Below are positions 1 through 11,000 of a stretch of DNA of 24,436 nt, one piece after another. Below the pieces are notes generated by a model. That model searched no databases, was not told the origin of the DNA, and saw nothing but the letters and a program-made list of their open reading frames with translations. The stretch's first letter is position 1. Every line of letters starts with the position of its first letter. The stretch comes from Priapulus caudatus (Eukaryota > Priapulida > Priapulimorpha > Priapulimorphida > Priapulidae). The translations under genes were made by a program, and so were the position numbers. The stretch spans positions 163,816 to 188,251 of the forward strand of contig NW_014578365.1 in NCBI RefSeq assembly GCF_000485595.1. Direction: 5' to 3'.

Positions 1-87
1 AGCTGGTGCGTCGATCGATCGCGCCAACGCGTGTATAAGCATTGTAGTACAGTGTGTCTAACAGGGCTGGCTCGCGTGCTGGCGTAC

Positions 88-270
88 GACACACACACAG
101 CACAGCAGGCACAGCACACACACACAGGCAGCAGCACAACACAGGGCCGGCACACACACACACAGCACACATCGGGACGACGGTCCGAAGCAACACCCAA
201 GGAAAACACAACACAGCGAACACACCACGATACGACAACACACGAACACACAACAGCGAAAGCACACACA
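88..270. repeat. Degenerate CA-rich microsatellite
   Basis: Repeated CACACA blocks separated by GCAG/GGC interruptions. The open frames through it translate only as HTH/TQH-type low complexity. Confidence 0.85.
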
Positions 271-506
271 GCGAGAGGCGATTACATTAACCGGTCCCTG
301 CAACTCCGTGTGGGCGCGGAGGTAATGTAAATAGCGCAGCATCACATATTATTTGTATAATTTATACAAATAACATCTTGGCTCTGGACGTAGTTTGTTT
401 AAGGAGGTGGTGGATGTTATAGAGTCCAGGCCACTGCTTAAAGCAAACCACTGCAGAAAATAATCCCCTACCGTTACCTGACAAAATATACCGCTAAATT
501 CAATAC

Positions 507-596
507 GTGTGTGTGTGTGTGCATGTGTGTGTGCGTGCATGTGTGCGTGCGTGCGTACGTGCGTGCGTGCGTGCGCGTGTGTTTGTATGTGTGTTT
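507..596. repeat. GT/GTGC microsatellite
   Basis: Runs of GTGTGT grading into GTGCGTGC units and back to GTGT. Confidence 0.9.
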
Positions 597-1017
597 AGTG
601 GCGAAGCCTATAATCCACAGCAAAACCGTAACGACGGAGTACAACAAACTGCCAGTTGAAGTAAGATAAAGCGAACGCAACCCCGCAACCCTGACCCTCG
701 CACTACACCACACCACGATGTGATTCAATTCCAATCTTCACATTTCAACCGTATTTCTGCCGTCAATGTCAACAATTCGCGTTCGCGAACGTACGGCGGG
801 TCAGCAACGAATCTCGCACGAAGGTCACCTAGATAGAAACCATGTTCGAGTCCCGGTGAATCCCGTACTTCCGCTGGTCAGCAGACGGCAGAGGACGACG
901 AGGCGGAACGGGAGGTGGGGGGGGGGGTGACCAACCGACAATGCCCGCATTCTAAGTCAAGCGTGTGTTAGACCGACCTCGTGGGACGTCCCCCGTGGTA
1001 GTGGGCTGGACCCGACG

Positions 1018-1024
1018 TATATAA
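1018..1024 (+). promoter_or_regulatory. Candidate TATA box of the EAR-repeat gene
   Basis: TATATAA in a GC-rich setting about 470 bp upstream of the ATG. It would place a start near 1045-1055. A strong donor (CT|GTAAGTAT, GT at 1143) follows, with candidate acceptors ending at 1284 and 1482 (ATCCAG eight bases before the ATG), so a 5' UTR intron is likely. Confidence 0.4.
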
Positions 1025-1142
1025 CCGGAGTCGAATAAGTAAAACGAGTTGAGTAAAAATCTTCAGCTATACCAGTCGAGGTTTAGACGGCTTGGGTTGG
1101 TTTATTTACACCCTATACAGGTACCCTATACCTTGTACAACT

Positions 1143-1482
1143 GTAAGTATATACTTCTATGTTCAATATTAGTAGTACTACGTAATTTATTATAAATATA
1201 ACATATGTTGCCGGTTTTAAACTGTTATATGCTATTATGTTAATTCCCAACTTATTTATTATATTTTTCATCTGAACGTTTCAGCACTTGATTATATATA
1301 CGCGTTTACATATACGCGTGTGTATACATTTTGTTTACAACGTTTACTGTTGTTATATAGTTTTATATTTATTGTTGTGGGTTTTCCCAGTAATTTTCGT
1401 GGAGTCTTTATGGTGTGGAATGGAGTGGTTCATCTATGATGAAGATATGTTTATACGATTGCACCTCGTCTTATTTATCCAG
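1143..1482 (+). other. Candidate 5' UTR intron
   Basis: The donor GTAAGTAT at 1143 is a near-perfect consensus. Acceptor TTATCCAG ends at 1482, eight bases before the ATG; an alternative acceptor CGTTTCAG ends at 1284. The interval is AT-rich, unlike the exons. Confidence 0.4.
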
Positions 1483-1490
1483 GGGTTAGA

Positions 1491-2047
1491 ATGAAGAGCT
1501 TCGTACTGGTGTGTTTGGTGTTGGTGGTGGGGCTGGATCGTTGGTCGCCGGTAGCAGCCACGAATTACGAAGATATGGACATCGACACCTTCATTGATAG
1601 CAAGATGAAAGAGATGCATGTGAGCTTATAATGATTTGCATAACGTATGCTAAGCGCGAAATGAGTGCGCGTGCGTGCGTATGGGCGAGAAGGTATCTTG
1701 TATCTGGTATCTGTGTCGCCCATCAACAGGCATGAGTAACAACGTGTAATATAATTAACAAAGAATATATAATTTGTTACGTGCAACGTTCGTTACAAAC
1801 CTAATTTTTTTAAAGCAGTTCTTAGCGTTCGTAGACGAGGATTCCCGTAATGGTGCATTACTACGCAATTTTGCTATGCGAACCCGAACCAAACTCTTGC
1901 AGGCGCGAATACAGCGAGCAGCTTTGGAGATTCAGGAGTCTCACTACGAGGCTAATGAAATGCGGAGGAGGAAGAGAAGTGCCGACCCGAACGACGCTGA
2001 CTACTTTCACAGCTACATCCTCGACACGAAATACGGCAACAGACAGG
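1491..2047 (+). other. Exons 1-2: signal peptide and furin-site propeptide
   Basis: Exons 1491-1619 and 1819-2047. Exon 1 begins MKSFVLVCLVLVVGL, a classic hydrophobic signal core, with likely cleavage after the alanines at 22-23. Exon 2 encodes a charged, probably helical stretch (residues about 62-91) followed by MRRRKRS, a canonical R-X-K-R furin/PC cleavage site at residues 93-96. The mature chain would start at Ser97. The intron between them is phase 0; the exon 2 donor (G|GTGCGT) is phase 1. The helical propeptide could assist oligomerisation or folding before removal, but that is inference. Confidence 0.8.
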
Positions 2048-5000
2048 GTGCGTATGTTGTGACCAGAAAGCAGGTAGCCCCGTTGTTCAGGAATAGGGCA
2101 CAGAACACGTGGCATTATTGACGTATCTTTACGATGTTGTATAGATGTTTTTGTGATAGTATATACATGTTTACTGATTATCGAACAGGCTTTGATAATA
2201 ACGATTGCCTGTATTCAATGAGTAATTCATTGTTTCATTGTAATTCATTAATTCAAAATGATTCATAAAACGTGCGCGTCACAATTATAGAAGAAGTTAC
2301 TTCAGCCTTGAGCCGTATCCATTTTACAAACTTAGTGTCACTTTGAAGCAATGTATTGGGCGATAACACGAATATATAGTTCATTTCAGTTTTCGCAATT
2401 TTAATTCCGCGTTTTTTCCGTTTTCCTGCGTAGAATTGGAGATTGAGAACAGCACTCAGTTGCTAAAGACCACAGCCGTCAGCGGGATGGCGTTCACGGC
2501 TTCAGTTTGCTTCGAGCAAGAGGGATTATCGGGGATTATCATTACGCCCACACAAGATTATCCCATTCTGTACGAACTCGACTCAAACTTGACGGAGATA
2601 ACCCACCAGTCTCAGATTTCCAGTATTGGTAAATATGTATTTATATGTAATGAATTTTAACATTAGAGAAATTAGTAATAAATTAATGTAGGAAACTGCA
2701 GTTGTTGGTGCTCCTAGTACTACTAATTAATGTCGTTCGTTATTCCTGCTGCTGGCGATGATGGTATTGTTGTTACTATTTTTGCGTTTTTGTTGCTGCT
2801 GCTTTCGTTACTGATATTTTCTTTATGATCGTATCTTTTGAGGTATGCGAGTGGTGGAGGTATTTTCTGCTGGAACGACGACCAATAACTACGTGCTGTT
2901 CACTAACGACACCACAGTGCAAGTTGTCCAACTGTCGCTGCCAGCCACACATCTACTAACCGTGAGTATTTTCTTCTTGAACATCCTGGAGCCAGTGTTT
3001 GCGGTACATATAAGAATATCTAACACTGTTAACGGAGATCCATGCTTGTAGGGAGGTGGGTAGGAAATAGTCCACCCCATCAGAAAGGCACCCCACCAGC
3101 AATGCCAAATAATTATGTTAGTATCTTCCCTAACCGGCATCCCCCAACCTCCCCCACCACCCGCTGTTGTTGATTTAATGGAATTTTTTTGCGTGTTTTG
3201 TGTTGATCGTATACATGCAGAACGAGCTCATGCCTCATCAACTGACTTGTCTCTTTATTTCACAGTCCGACTTCCAAAGTTTGGTGGCCCAGAACATTGT
3301 GCAAGCAAACTTCTTCGCTTTGACACCAGGGGAAGGATTCCTGGCCATCGCTATGAGTGCTTCTACCTCCAGCCCGCTCTACAAGTTTACCGAAATGGGC
3401 AAGTTTTTAGTGCTTCCCGCCTTTATCTTTTACGTTGTATAGGTGCCTTTATTGTGCCATACATTAATTACCATTACTATTACCACACGGATATCCCCCT
3501 ACCGCATGGGCATGCTACATGCAGTTATGTGTACCCAGGGGCGTGTACAGGGAGGGGGGTCCAGGGGGTCCGGACCCCCCCCCTGCTCGCGCAGAAAACG
3601 CATCTAAGGGGGTCTAATTTAAAAAAAAACCCAGACCCCCCCTTCGCGTGCTCGCAAGTTGGGGTTATGGTTAGACCCCCCCCCCTGGTACAAATCCTGT
3701 ACACGCCCCTGGTACCCTCTTTCCACACGGATATACCCCCATCACATTCCGGTATATGGTTACGTGTACCTTCCGCATGGATAGGCCTATGCTACAGTTA
3801 TGGGCAACCCTTTTTCCTTACGGATATACGCCCCCACCGTACGGTATAGTTACGTGTACCCCGTACTATACGGATATACTACAGCTATGGGTACCCCTAT
3901 ACAGATATACTGCCACCACCGTACGGGTACTTACGGGTACGTTATAGCTCCGGGTATCCCAAATCTTTCAGGTTATCCTCATCTATCCTTGTACGCGCTC
4001 GTCCCATCCACCAACGCTAAAGACATCACCGTGTTCCGGATTCACAAGACCATATATGTGGCTGTCGCCAATGGCAACGACGATGAAGGGAACGCCATCA
4101 ATAGCATGGTGTACTATTACAGCACTGATACGGATAGCATGGAGAAATATCAAACGTAAGTTCGATAAGCGGGCCATCTTGCTTTGGAGGGAGGGTCGGG
4201 CAATACTATCGTAGGCTTGCATCGTTTTTAAGCTTGATCTTCAAAACTGATGAAGATTGTCGATTATAATTCGTTATTCGTGTAATTGTTGCGTGTGTAC
4301 ATTATCGCTATAGGCTACCGTCATCGACAGTGACAAATATTGAGAGGTTTACTATCGGACTGAGCACCTACCTGGCTCTCTCCACCTCAACTTCTGTCGA
4401 TATTTACAAGTGGAATGGTAAGCGACTATGGACCATGGTTCACCACCTCTATATCTACCAATACAAATGCCAACATTAATACTAATGTAATTTATAATAT
4501 GTATATATATAATATTGCATTTTGTATTGTCGTTTTTTTGTGTACGTACATCATTTATGCGCAGGTCTCAGTTTCGTCACCATACAGACGCTAAACGTCG
4601 CTAACGTGATGAGCGTGCGCGCGATGAGCGACGACCAGCTGTGGGGCGACATGCTCCTCCTGGGAATCATGCACGGCACAGCCGACAACAACATCATCAG
4701 CTTCTACAGACACAAGTCCAGCGTCGCGCCCTCGCAGTCCTTCCAGGTTATATACGAGCGTGAGTATCTATAATGTTAACTGGCGCGAGTGTCCGTATCT
4801 ATTGCTAACGGGTGCGAGTGTGAGTATCTAGTGTTAACTGTTGCGAGTGTCAGTACCTAGTGCGAGTGTGAGCACCTGTTTACATGGAAAACTCCTTCCT
4901 CCTTCCACCTTCTATACACGATACACATTCAGAAATAAAGAAAATGAATTAATCAAGTCGAAGACGTCAATAGTAAATGCAAAACCAGCAAAAACAGACC

Positions 5001-8000
5001 ATACCGAGCGTCCGACCCCCCCTCCCGATTTATAGTTTTGACTCATTATAAATTATTTAATGGAGATCTTTTATGTTTCACACTGCAGTGACGATCGGTC
5101 CCACGGGATCGTTCGACTCGTGCACGATGCACGGCCGCCGGGTTGCTGTCGTGTGCACGGGAGAGGACCACTGCACTCTACATGACCTCAACGTTCGCGT
5201 GAAGGACTTGCAGGATCCGATGATGACGCAGGCTCTCCGCGTCAGCCACGAGCTCGATCTCATAGAGGTGTGCCCCTTCTCATGTTCCCCACAAAGAGCA
5301 TAGTAGTGGACGAACCTCAAAAGGCCCCTAGGCTTCTAGTATTTCATTTGCGTGTGCACGTACTAAAAGCACCCACGCAGGTTGAAATGATCAGGTTAAT
5401 GCGTTTGTATTGCGTGTGCGTTGTTGACTACGTAACCTAATATTCTACGTGGTACAATTCACTCACACGGCTGAAATTTCGTTTGCAGGCGAACCTGACA
5501 GAACACGATGAGCACGTGACGACCAGCAGAGCCAAGTTCGATGATGCACTGAGAACAGATACGAATCAGACGATATCAGCAGTGACGAAGGTCATCACGG
5601 GAGATTTGACCGTTAATACGATATTAAGAGCAGACTCTATGAACGTTACGAGCGGTACGTGTGTTCGTACATTTGACGTCGGCGATGGAAAGATCTTTGG
5701 CCTGAATATCTAGTCCTGAAAGTGAATCTGCATTTGGCCTAAATATCTAGCCCTGAAAGTGAATCTGTTCCACGTATTAAAGATTAGATTTGTTTCCTTG
5801 TATGTGGTGGTCATGTGTGGTGTTGCTTTCCAGGAAATGTCGTGATAAATAACGAAGCAAGGCCGCTGAGTGATTTCGTGGTTAACTTCCACGATGTCAA
5901 GGAACAGGGGACAGCCCAGGCTGCTGTTATCGCGAACCTTACAACCACCATTTCTGGTACGAATTCATTTCTGCTTTACCGCGCCATGAACGGGAAAATG
6001 GTGTGGCAGTGTATTATCCGATTTGGCTTTGATGGTTTATATACCAACAGCGCGATACGATAGCGCATATATTTTAACGATAAAAGAAACAAACGACATT
6101 TTACGAAATTCGAATGTATTTTTACAGATTCTCTTTTGCTTGATGGAGCTTCGCAGACTGTGACCAGCTCAAATGTAGTGTTTACTGGTGCAGTTGACAT
6201 TAACGGCAATTTGACCGCGACAGACCTGATGGTTTCCACCATAAATTCCGTCGACATCAGCCAATTAAACACCGATGCCATCACGTGAGCTACTATACAA
6301 CCTTTAACCATCGTGGTCGTGACACTGGTCTTATATTAAGCAAATTTATCTTTTATTAAGCATCCTTCCATTTCCAATTTCCATTCCTCAGATTTGCATT
6401 TAAGAGATGTGACTGGGTTAATTAATTAATTAATATTTGTTTTATTAATTTCAGAACTGAAAGCACCGGCGTCATAGGTGGTAAGAAGATCTTCACGGGA
6501 ACCGTTGATATCACCGGAAACGTGGATCACCTGGATCGCTTCACGGGAGTAGGACTTCCTGCTGGGGGAGTGGACCCGGAAACGGAAATAGTTCTCACAG
6601 ACACGCTCCAGAACATTACCGGTAGGAAGATTTAATATCTTGATGTCACATGGCTACACGGCAATATATGATATAATGTAATCGTAAAGGTGATGTTATG
6701 GAAAGTACCTGTCAACTCTCGTGGGTTTTGCGCTACATTCTTCACGTGTTATGAATAATATATATATACCAGGCCCGTAGCCAGGGGGGTTCGGGAAGTT
6801 CGAACGAACCCCCCCCCCCGAGCCCCCCCCAAAGCAAAATTTTTTTTTTTTTTAAATTTGCAAGAAAGGTCGCTCCATTTTAGTGTAATAATTGCAAAAT
6901 CTCCATCGTGCGGGAGGGTGAACAGTGAACACCCCCCTCCCACACCCTCCCCCCGCTCGGTCGCTTGGCTCCCTCGCCTGGTCGCTTCGCGCCCGAGCAG
7001 GGGCGTGTACAGGGGGGGTCCAGGGAGTCCGGACCCCCCCTTGCTCGCTCAGAAAACGCATCTGAGGGGGTGTAATTTAAAAAAATTTCTGGTTACGGTT
7101 AGACCCCCCTGGTACAGATCCTGTACACGCCCCTGCCGAGCAAATTGCCAACATTGAAAAACGAACCCTCCCCCACCCAATATAAAGCTGGCTACGGGCC
7201 TGTATACTGTGTGTGTATATTATTGATATATTATTAGCATATATTTATTATTTATATATATTCATTATAGCACAAAAAAGGTTTACTGCACCGGTGACAG
7301 TTGCTGGCAACGTTGGGATTGAGGGGACGGTTAACGGTATCGATATCTCTAGCGAAACCATACTGTTGACGGGAGGCACGTTCACAGGTAACATTACTAC
7401 TATCAGGTTGCACATGACGCCATCGGCACAACGATATCGTCATTTTGGTTGTTTATACCAACATTAAAGCCCGGCGCACACGTGAGTTATTTTACTCACG
7501 TTTGCGGCGGATTTTCGTTGAGTAATTTAACTCATGCGACCGGGCTTAATACACTGCTATTGTTATAGTCTTGGTGTGCATAACTCTCGCTATCTCTCTC
7601 TCGCTCTCCATCTCTCTCGCCATATCTCCTCGGCATATCCCCCTTCTCTCTCTCTGTCGCCATATCTCTCTCTCCATTTCTTTCACCCTCTCTCTATATA
7701 GGTTCTCCGACATTCGACACGCTGGATGTGACCGGGAGCGTCACCTTCCCGGAGAACGGCACCGTTCAAGGCCTCTACCTCCACATGCTCGAGCCCCGCG
7801 TGCTGCGAAAGTCGGGCGACCAAACAATTGCAGGTAGGCTCTAAGATCATGGCGTGACGTACATTTGAGACGATCTCTACCATTGTAACATTCGAGGCTG
7901 TAAGATCATGGCCTGATGTACATTTGAGACGATCTCTACCATTGTTTACGGCTGGTAACATTCGAGGCTGTAATTAGATCATGGCGTGACGTACAATCAA

Positions 8001-11000
8001 ACTCTTTATCACGACAGATACCAAGACGTTTAGTGGAACCGTCACCGTTAACAATGGTGTGGACATCAGCGGGGACATCAATTCGATTGACGTCTCCGAC
8101 CTTAACGATAACACGGTGAGACTGAACGTGACGTCACAGATCACCGGCACAAAGAGGTTCACGGCTGCCGCTTCCGTCACTGGAGATATCGTTGTCGCTG
8201 GCCAGACCACCGTGAAGGGGATCGCCATTGATGACGTCATGTCCACGACTGGTATGGTCCTGTAATATTACATAGAAACATTAATCAGGATATACGTGCA
8301 GCATTACTCAGGATACCCGCAACAATACTCGCGATATTCCCTGAACATTATCCACGATATTCCCGCAACATTGCTCGAGATATACCCGCAACATTACTCA
8401 GGAGATACACTTACGGATTTCTTCCTCCGCCAGCCGATCAGCACATCACTGGCTCTAAGACGTTTGCGTCTGCCGTGACACTATCGGGAACAGCTGTAAT
8501 GGCCGACTCGGTCACCGTGGATGGCTACGATCTAAGCGAGGAAGCCGTAACTCTCACTGGTATGTACAGATGTGACCGTACGTGTCTAACCCCTTAGAAA
8601 TGTTAGTTAAATAACTATAGAAATATTTATGATTCCTTGATGTTTTCCTTTTTTAAACTTTTTTATATTATTATATTTTATATTTATTTTAATTATTACT
8701 ATTATTATTATTATTATTTATTAGGTAATCAAACTATCAGTGGGATTAAGACCTTCACGGATGGCATTAGCGTGCCGGGAGACATGACCGTAGCAGGAAT
8801 GGTGGATGGTGTGAGTCTGACGTCAGAGCTAGACGCGCGCATCGTGAAGCTGTCCTCTGCGCAGACGATCACAGGTGGGCGAGCAATCGCAGACACATAC
8901 GCTGCGTTCATACATTACTGTGCATTTTTTGTAGCTGTTATTCTCAGCGAGTCGTGCCCTTTCACAGTTTGCAGAGGGGATGGATGAATGGATGAATGGA
9001 TTGATGAATGGATGGATAAATGGATGGATAAATGGATAAATTGGATGGATGTTGCAGCTAGGTGCAGTTTATTCGTCGTTTGAATGCATGGATATAGATT
9101 GTACGTCAAATGTTTTCTCTTTTCAGCTCCAATGACATTCCACGATCAAATAGTAATTCAGAATGACCTGCAGAGCGATGACATCAACGGCATCGATCTG
9201 AGTGCAGTCGAGGCGGACACTATATACGCTTCCGATTCCGGTAAATTCTGATCCGGTTCCGATATGAGGCGGTTCTGGTGAATTTCTGCAAGATTTTGCC
9301 CATTCCTATTCCAACTTATTAACTTCCATCTTCATGGACATTTTCTCAGGATACCTCTGCTGGTAGTCACAACATACACATTGTCCAAACATACGTATTG
9401 TCCCGTTATTTAGTATGAACGATTATCATTGGCATGTCATTCACGTAATTCATGACTTGACAGCCGCTACCGTGACGGGAACGAAGGCCTTTGCCGGCAA
9501 TCTGAACATAGCTGCACTGCAAGCTCTCGGACCGGTCAACTCGTTGAACATTCCCGGTGACTTCCTAGATGTCACTACCAATCAGACGGTGACAGGTGAG
9601 ATGCGTGCTTCCTTTGTGCTCCAGTCCATTGCTAACATGGCGTCATCTCTCTAATTCTCTAAGCCCAGTTGAAAAACCTCCCCCGCCGCCCACGTATTTC
9701 TGACCCAGGCGCTTTGTGTCAACGTGCATAATTATATTCATGATCCCCACGATTTTCGATTCTTCCAGGCGTTAAGACGTTTAACCTGGTAAATGCACTG
9801 AAAAATATCAACGTCTTCGGTACTGTGGACGGCGTCGACATTACTAACTTCACCGATGAAGTTGTCACTCTGTCCACTGAACAGACCATCAGTGGAGTTA
9901 AGGTACATAATTATCGCTCCAATGATGATCATGATACTAATGATAATAATAATAGGCTCTAATATCAATAATAATCATTATCATAATAATAATACCAATA
10001 ATAATAATGACATGTATTTTCAGACATTCACAACAGATCAGACCGTTAATGGTGCCATGGATGTAAGCGGACTTCTCAATGGAATAGACATAAATCAGAT
10101 CGTGACCAAGGTCAATCCTCTCGACATCACAGGTCAGTGCATGTTTTATTCACTCACATATAGGGGGCCTCCTACTCATTTAATTCGCTTCGCTCTTAGA
10201 CAAACACAGAGCATGCGATGTAATGTGGTGTTAAGTATATATGTATGGTGTTCTAGGAACAAAGACGTTCGCTGCGCCGATGTCAGCAGCAAGCATAGCG
10301 GTGAACCTCACCATCACCACATCCGGTACTGTGGACGGAGTTGACATTGCTGAACTAGCAGCAAACAAAGTTACTCTGAGCACTGCGCAGGTAGGTTGAC
10401 TATACATACTTGATTGCGCGTCCATATCCGTTTGGAGTCCTGCTGAGAAACAACGAAATTAATGGCAACATCCGTGCTTATGAAACATGTGTCGGTCAGT
10501 TCAGTTAGTTATGAAACTCTCGTAGACTCGGAATCATCTTGGAGAATGTCAAACTTCGGTGCTTACGGAGTTTTGAAACTTGCAATGCTCGTGGCATTTC
10601 AGGACCTGTACGGAGAGTACACCTTTGCGAATCAGGTCAGCGTGTTGGGGAACCTAGACATCGATGGAATGGTCAATGGTGTCGACATGGACGTGTTTGC
10701 GCCATCAGTGATGACCAAGTCCACTTCACAAACCCTCACCGGATCTAATACGTTTACTGGCAAGCGAAATTCTAAGCGAATAAGATTTTCTTTTGTAGGA
10801 AGGAACTTTTTAGGTTTTAATTCGGGAAACGGTGTTGGTTTCCGTTCCGTTTTCAATTTATTGTATTTAAAAACATTTTTTCCTTGTATTATTTAGATGT
10901 GACAACAACGAACAATGTAACACTGGGAAGTGGTATCAATGGCGTAGATCTTTCTCTATTGGCGAGCGAATCTATGTTCCTGGATGTTGACAACATCATC

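Larger units (their letters stand above)
1..1017. other. Upstream intergenic region, no gene seen
   Basis: No coding sequence I can support. It holds CA-rich DNA (88-270), GT-rich DNA (507-596), a 12-bp-arm perfect palindrome at 349-373 (TTATTTGTATAA, one-base spacer), and a GC-rich stretch with a G run near 916-927. Short open frames here are low-complexity translations. Confidence 0.6.
3399..3971 (+). other. GC-AG intron (intron 5)
   Basis: Exon 5 ends ATGG|GCAAGT. No in-frame GT donor with matching phase is nearby, and reading on meets TAG at 3440. GCAAGT is the usual form of a GC donor. Phase 1 on both sides joins a glycine codon into exon 6 at 3972. Confidence 0.75.
2434..5267 (+). other. 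Exons 3-9: N-terminal EAR/EPTP beta-propeller block
   Basis: Exons 2434-2628, 2843-2961, 3266-3398, 3972-4155, 4314-4417, 4565-4759, 5089-5267 (residues about 120-489). Exons carry the EAR signature of a hydrophobic strand, a turn, 'YLAVA'-like residues, then an 'S.(I/V)YKW' strand: examples are FLAIAMSAST..PLYKFTEMG (exon 5), IYVAVANGND (exon 6) and YLALSTSTSVDIYKWNG (exon 7). Seven exons averaging about 53 residues fit seven propeller blades. Cysteines occur here (exons 3 and 9) but not in the following array. Most boundaries are phase 1 with a split glycine codon. Intron 5 uses a GC donor. Nearest relatives by motif are EAR proteins such as TSPEAR and LGI. Ligand unknown. Confidence 0.75.

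Noticed and set aside
474-734. 86-residue antisense frame upstream
   Set aside because: Dominated by HTHT low complexity from the GT microsatellite.
844-856. GTTCGAGTCCCGG, like a tRNA B box, possible tRNA or SINE
   Set aside because: No convincing A box at the right distance and the flanks do not form a T stem or acceptor stem.
3115-3849. 244-residue open frame on + across exon 5, intron minisatellite and a MITE
   Set aside because: It reads exon 5 out of its true frame and translates G/C-run transposon DNA and minisatellite; no recognisable protein.
8285-8408. Evenly spaced repeats that might suggest a CRISPR array
   Set aside because: Units are degenerate, contiguous and without unique spacers, and the DNA is an animal intron.
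10462-10896. Possible longer exon 24 beginning upstream at 10462
   Set aside because: CATTTCAG at 10602 is a good acceptor with the right phase, and the upstream extension does not resemble the repeat units.
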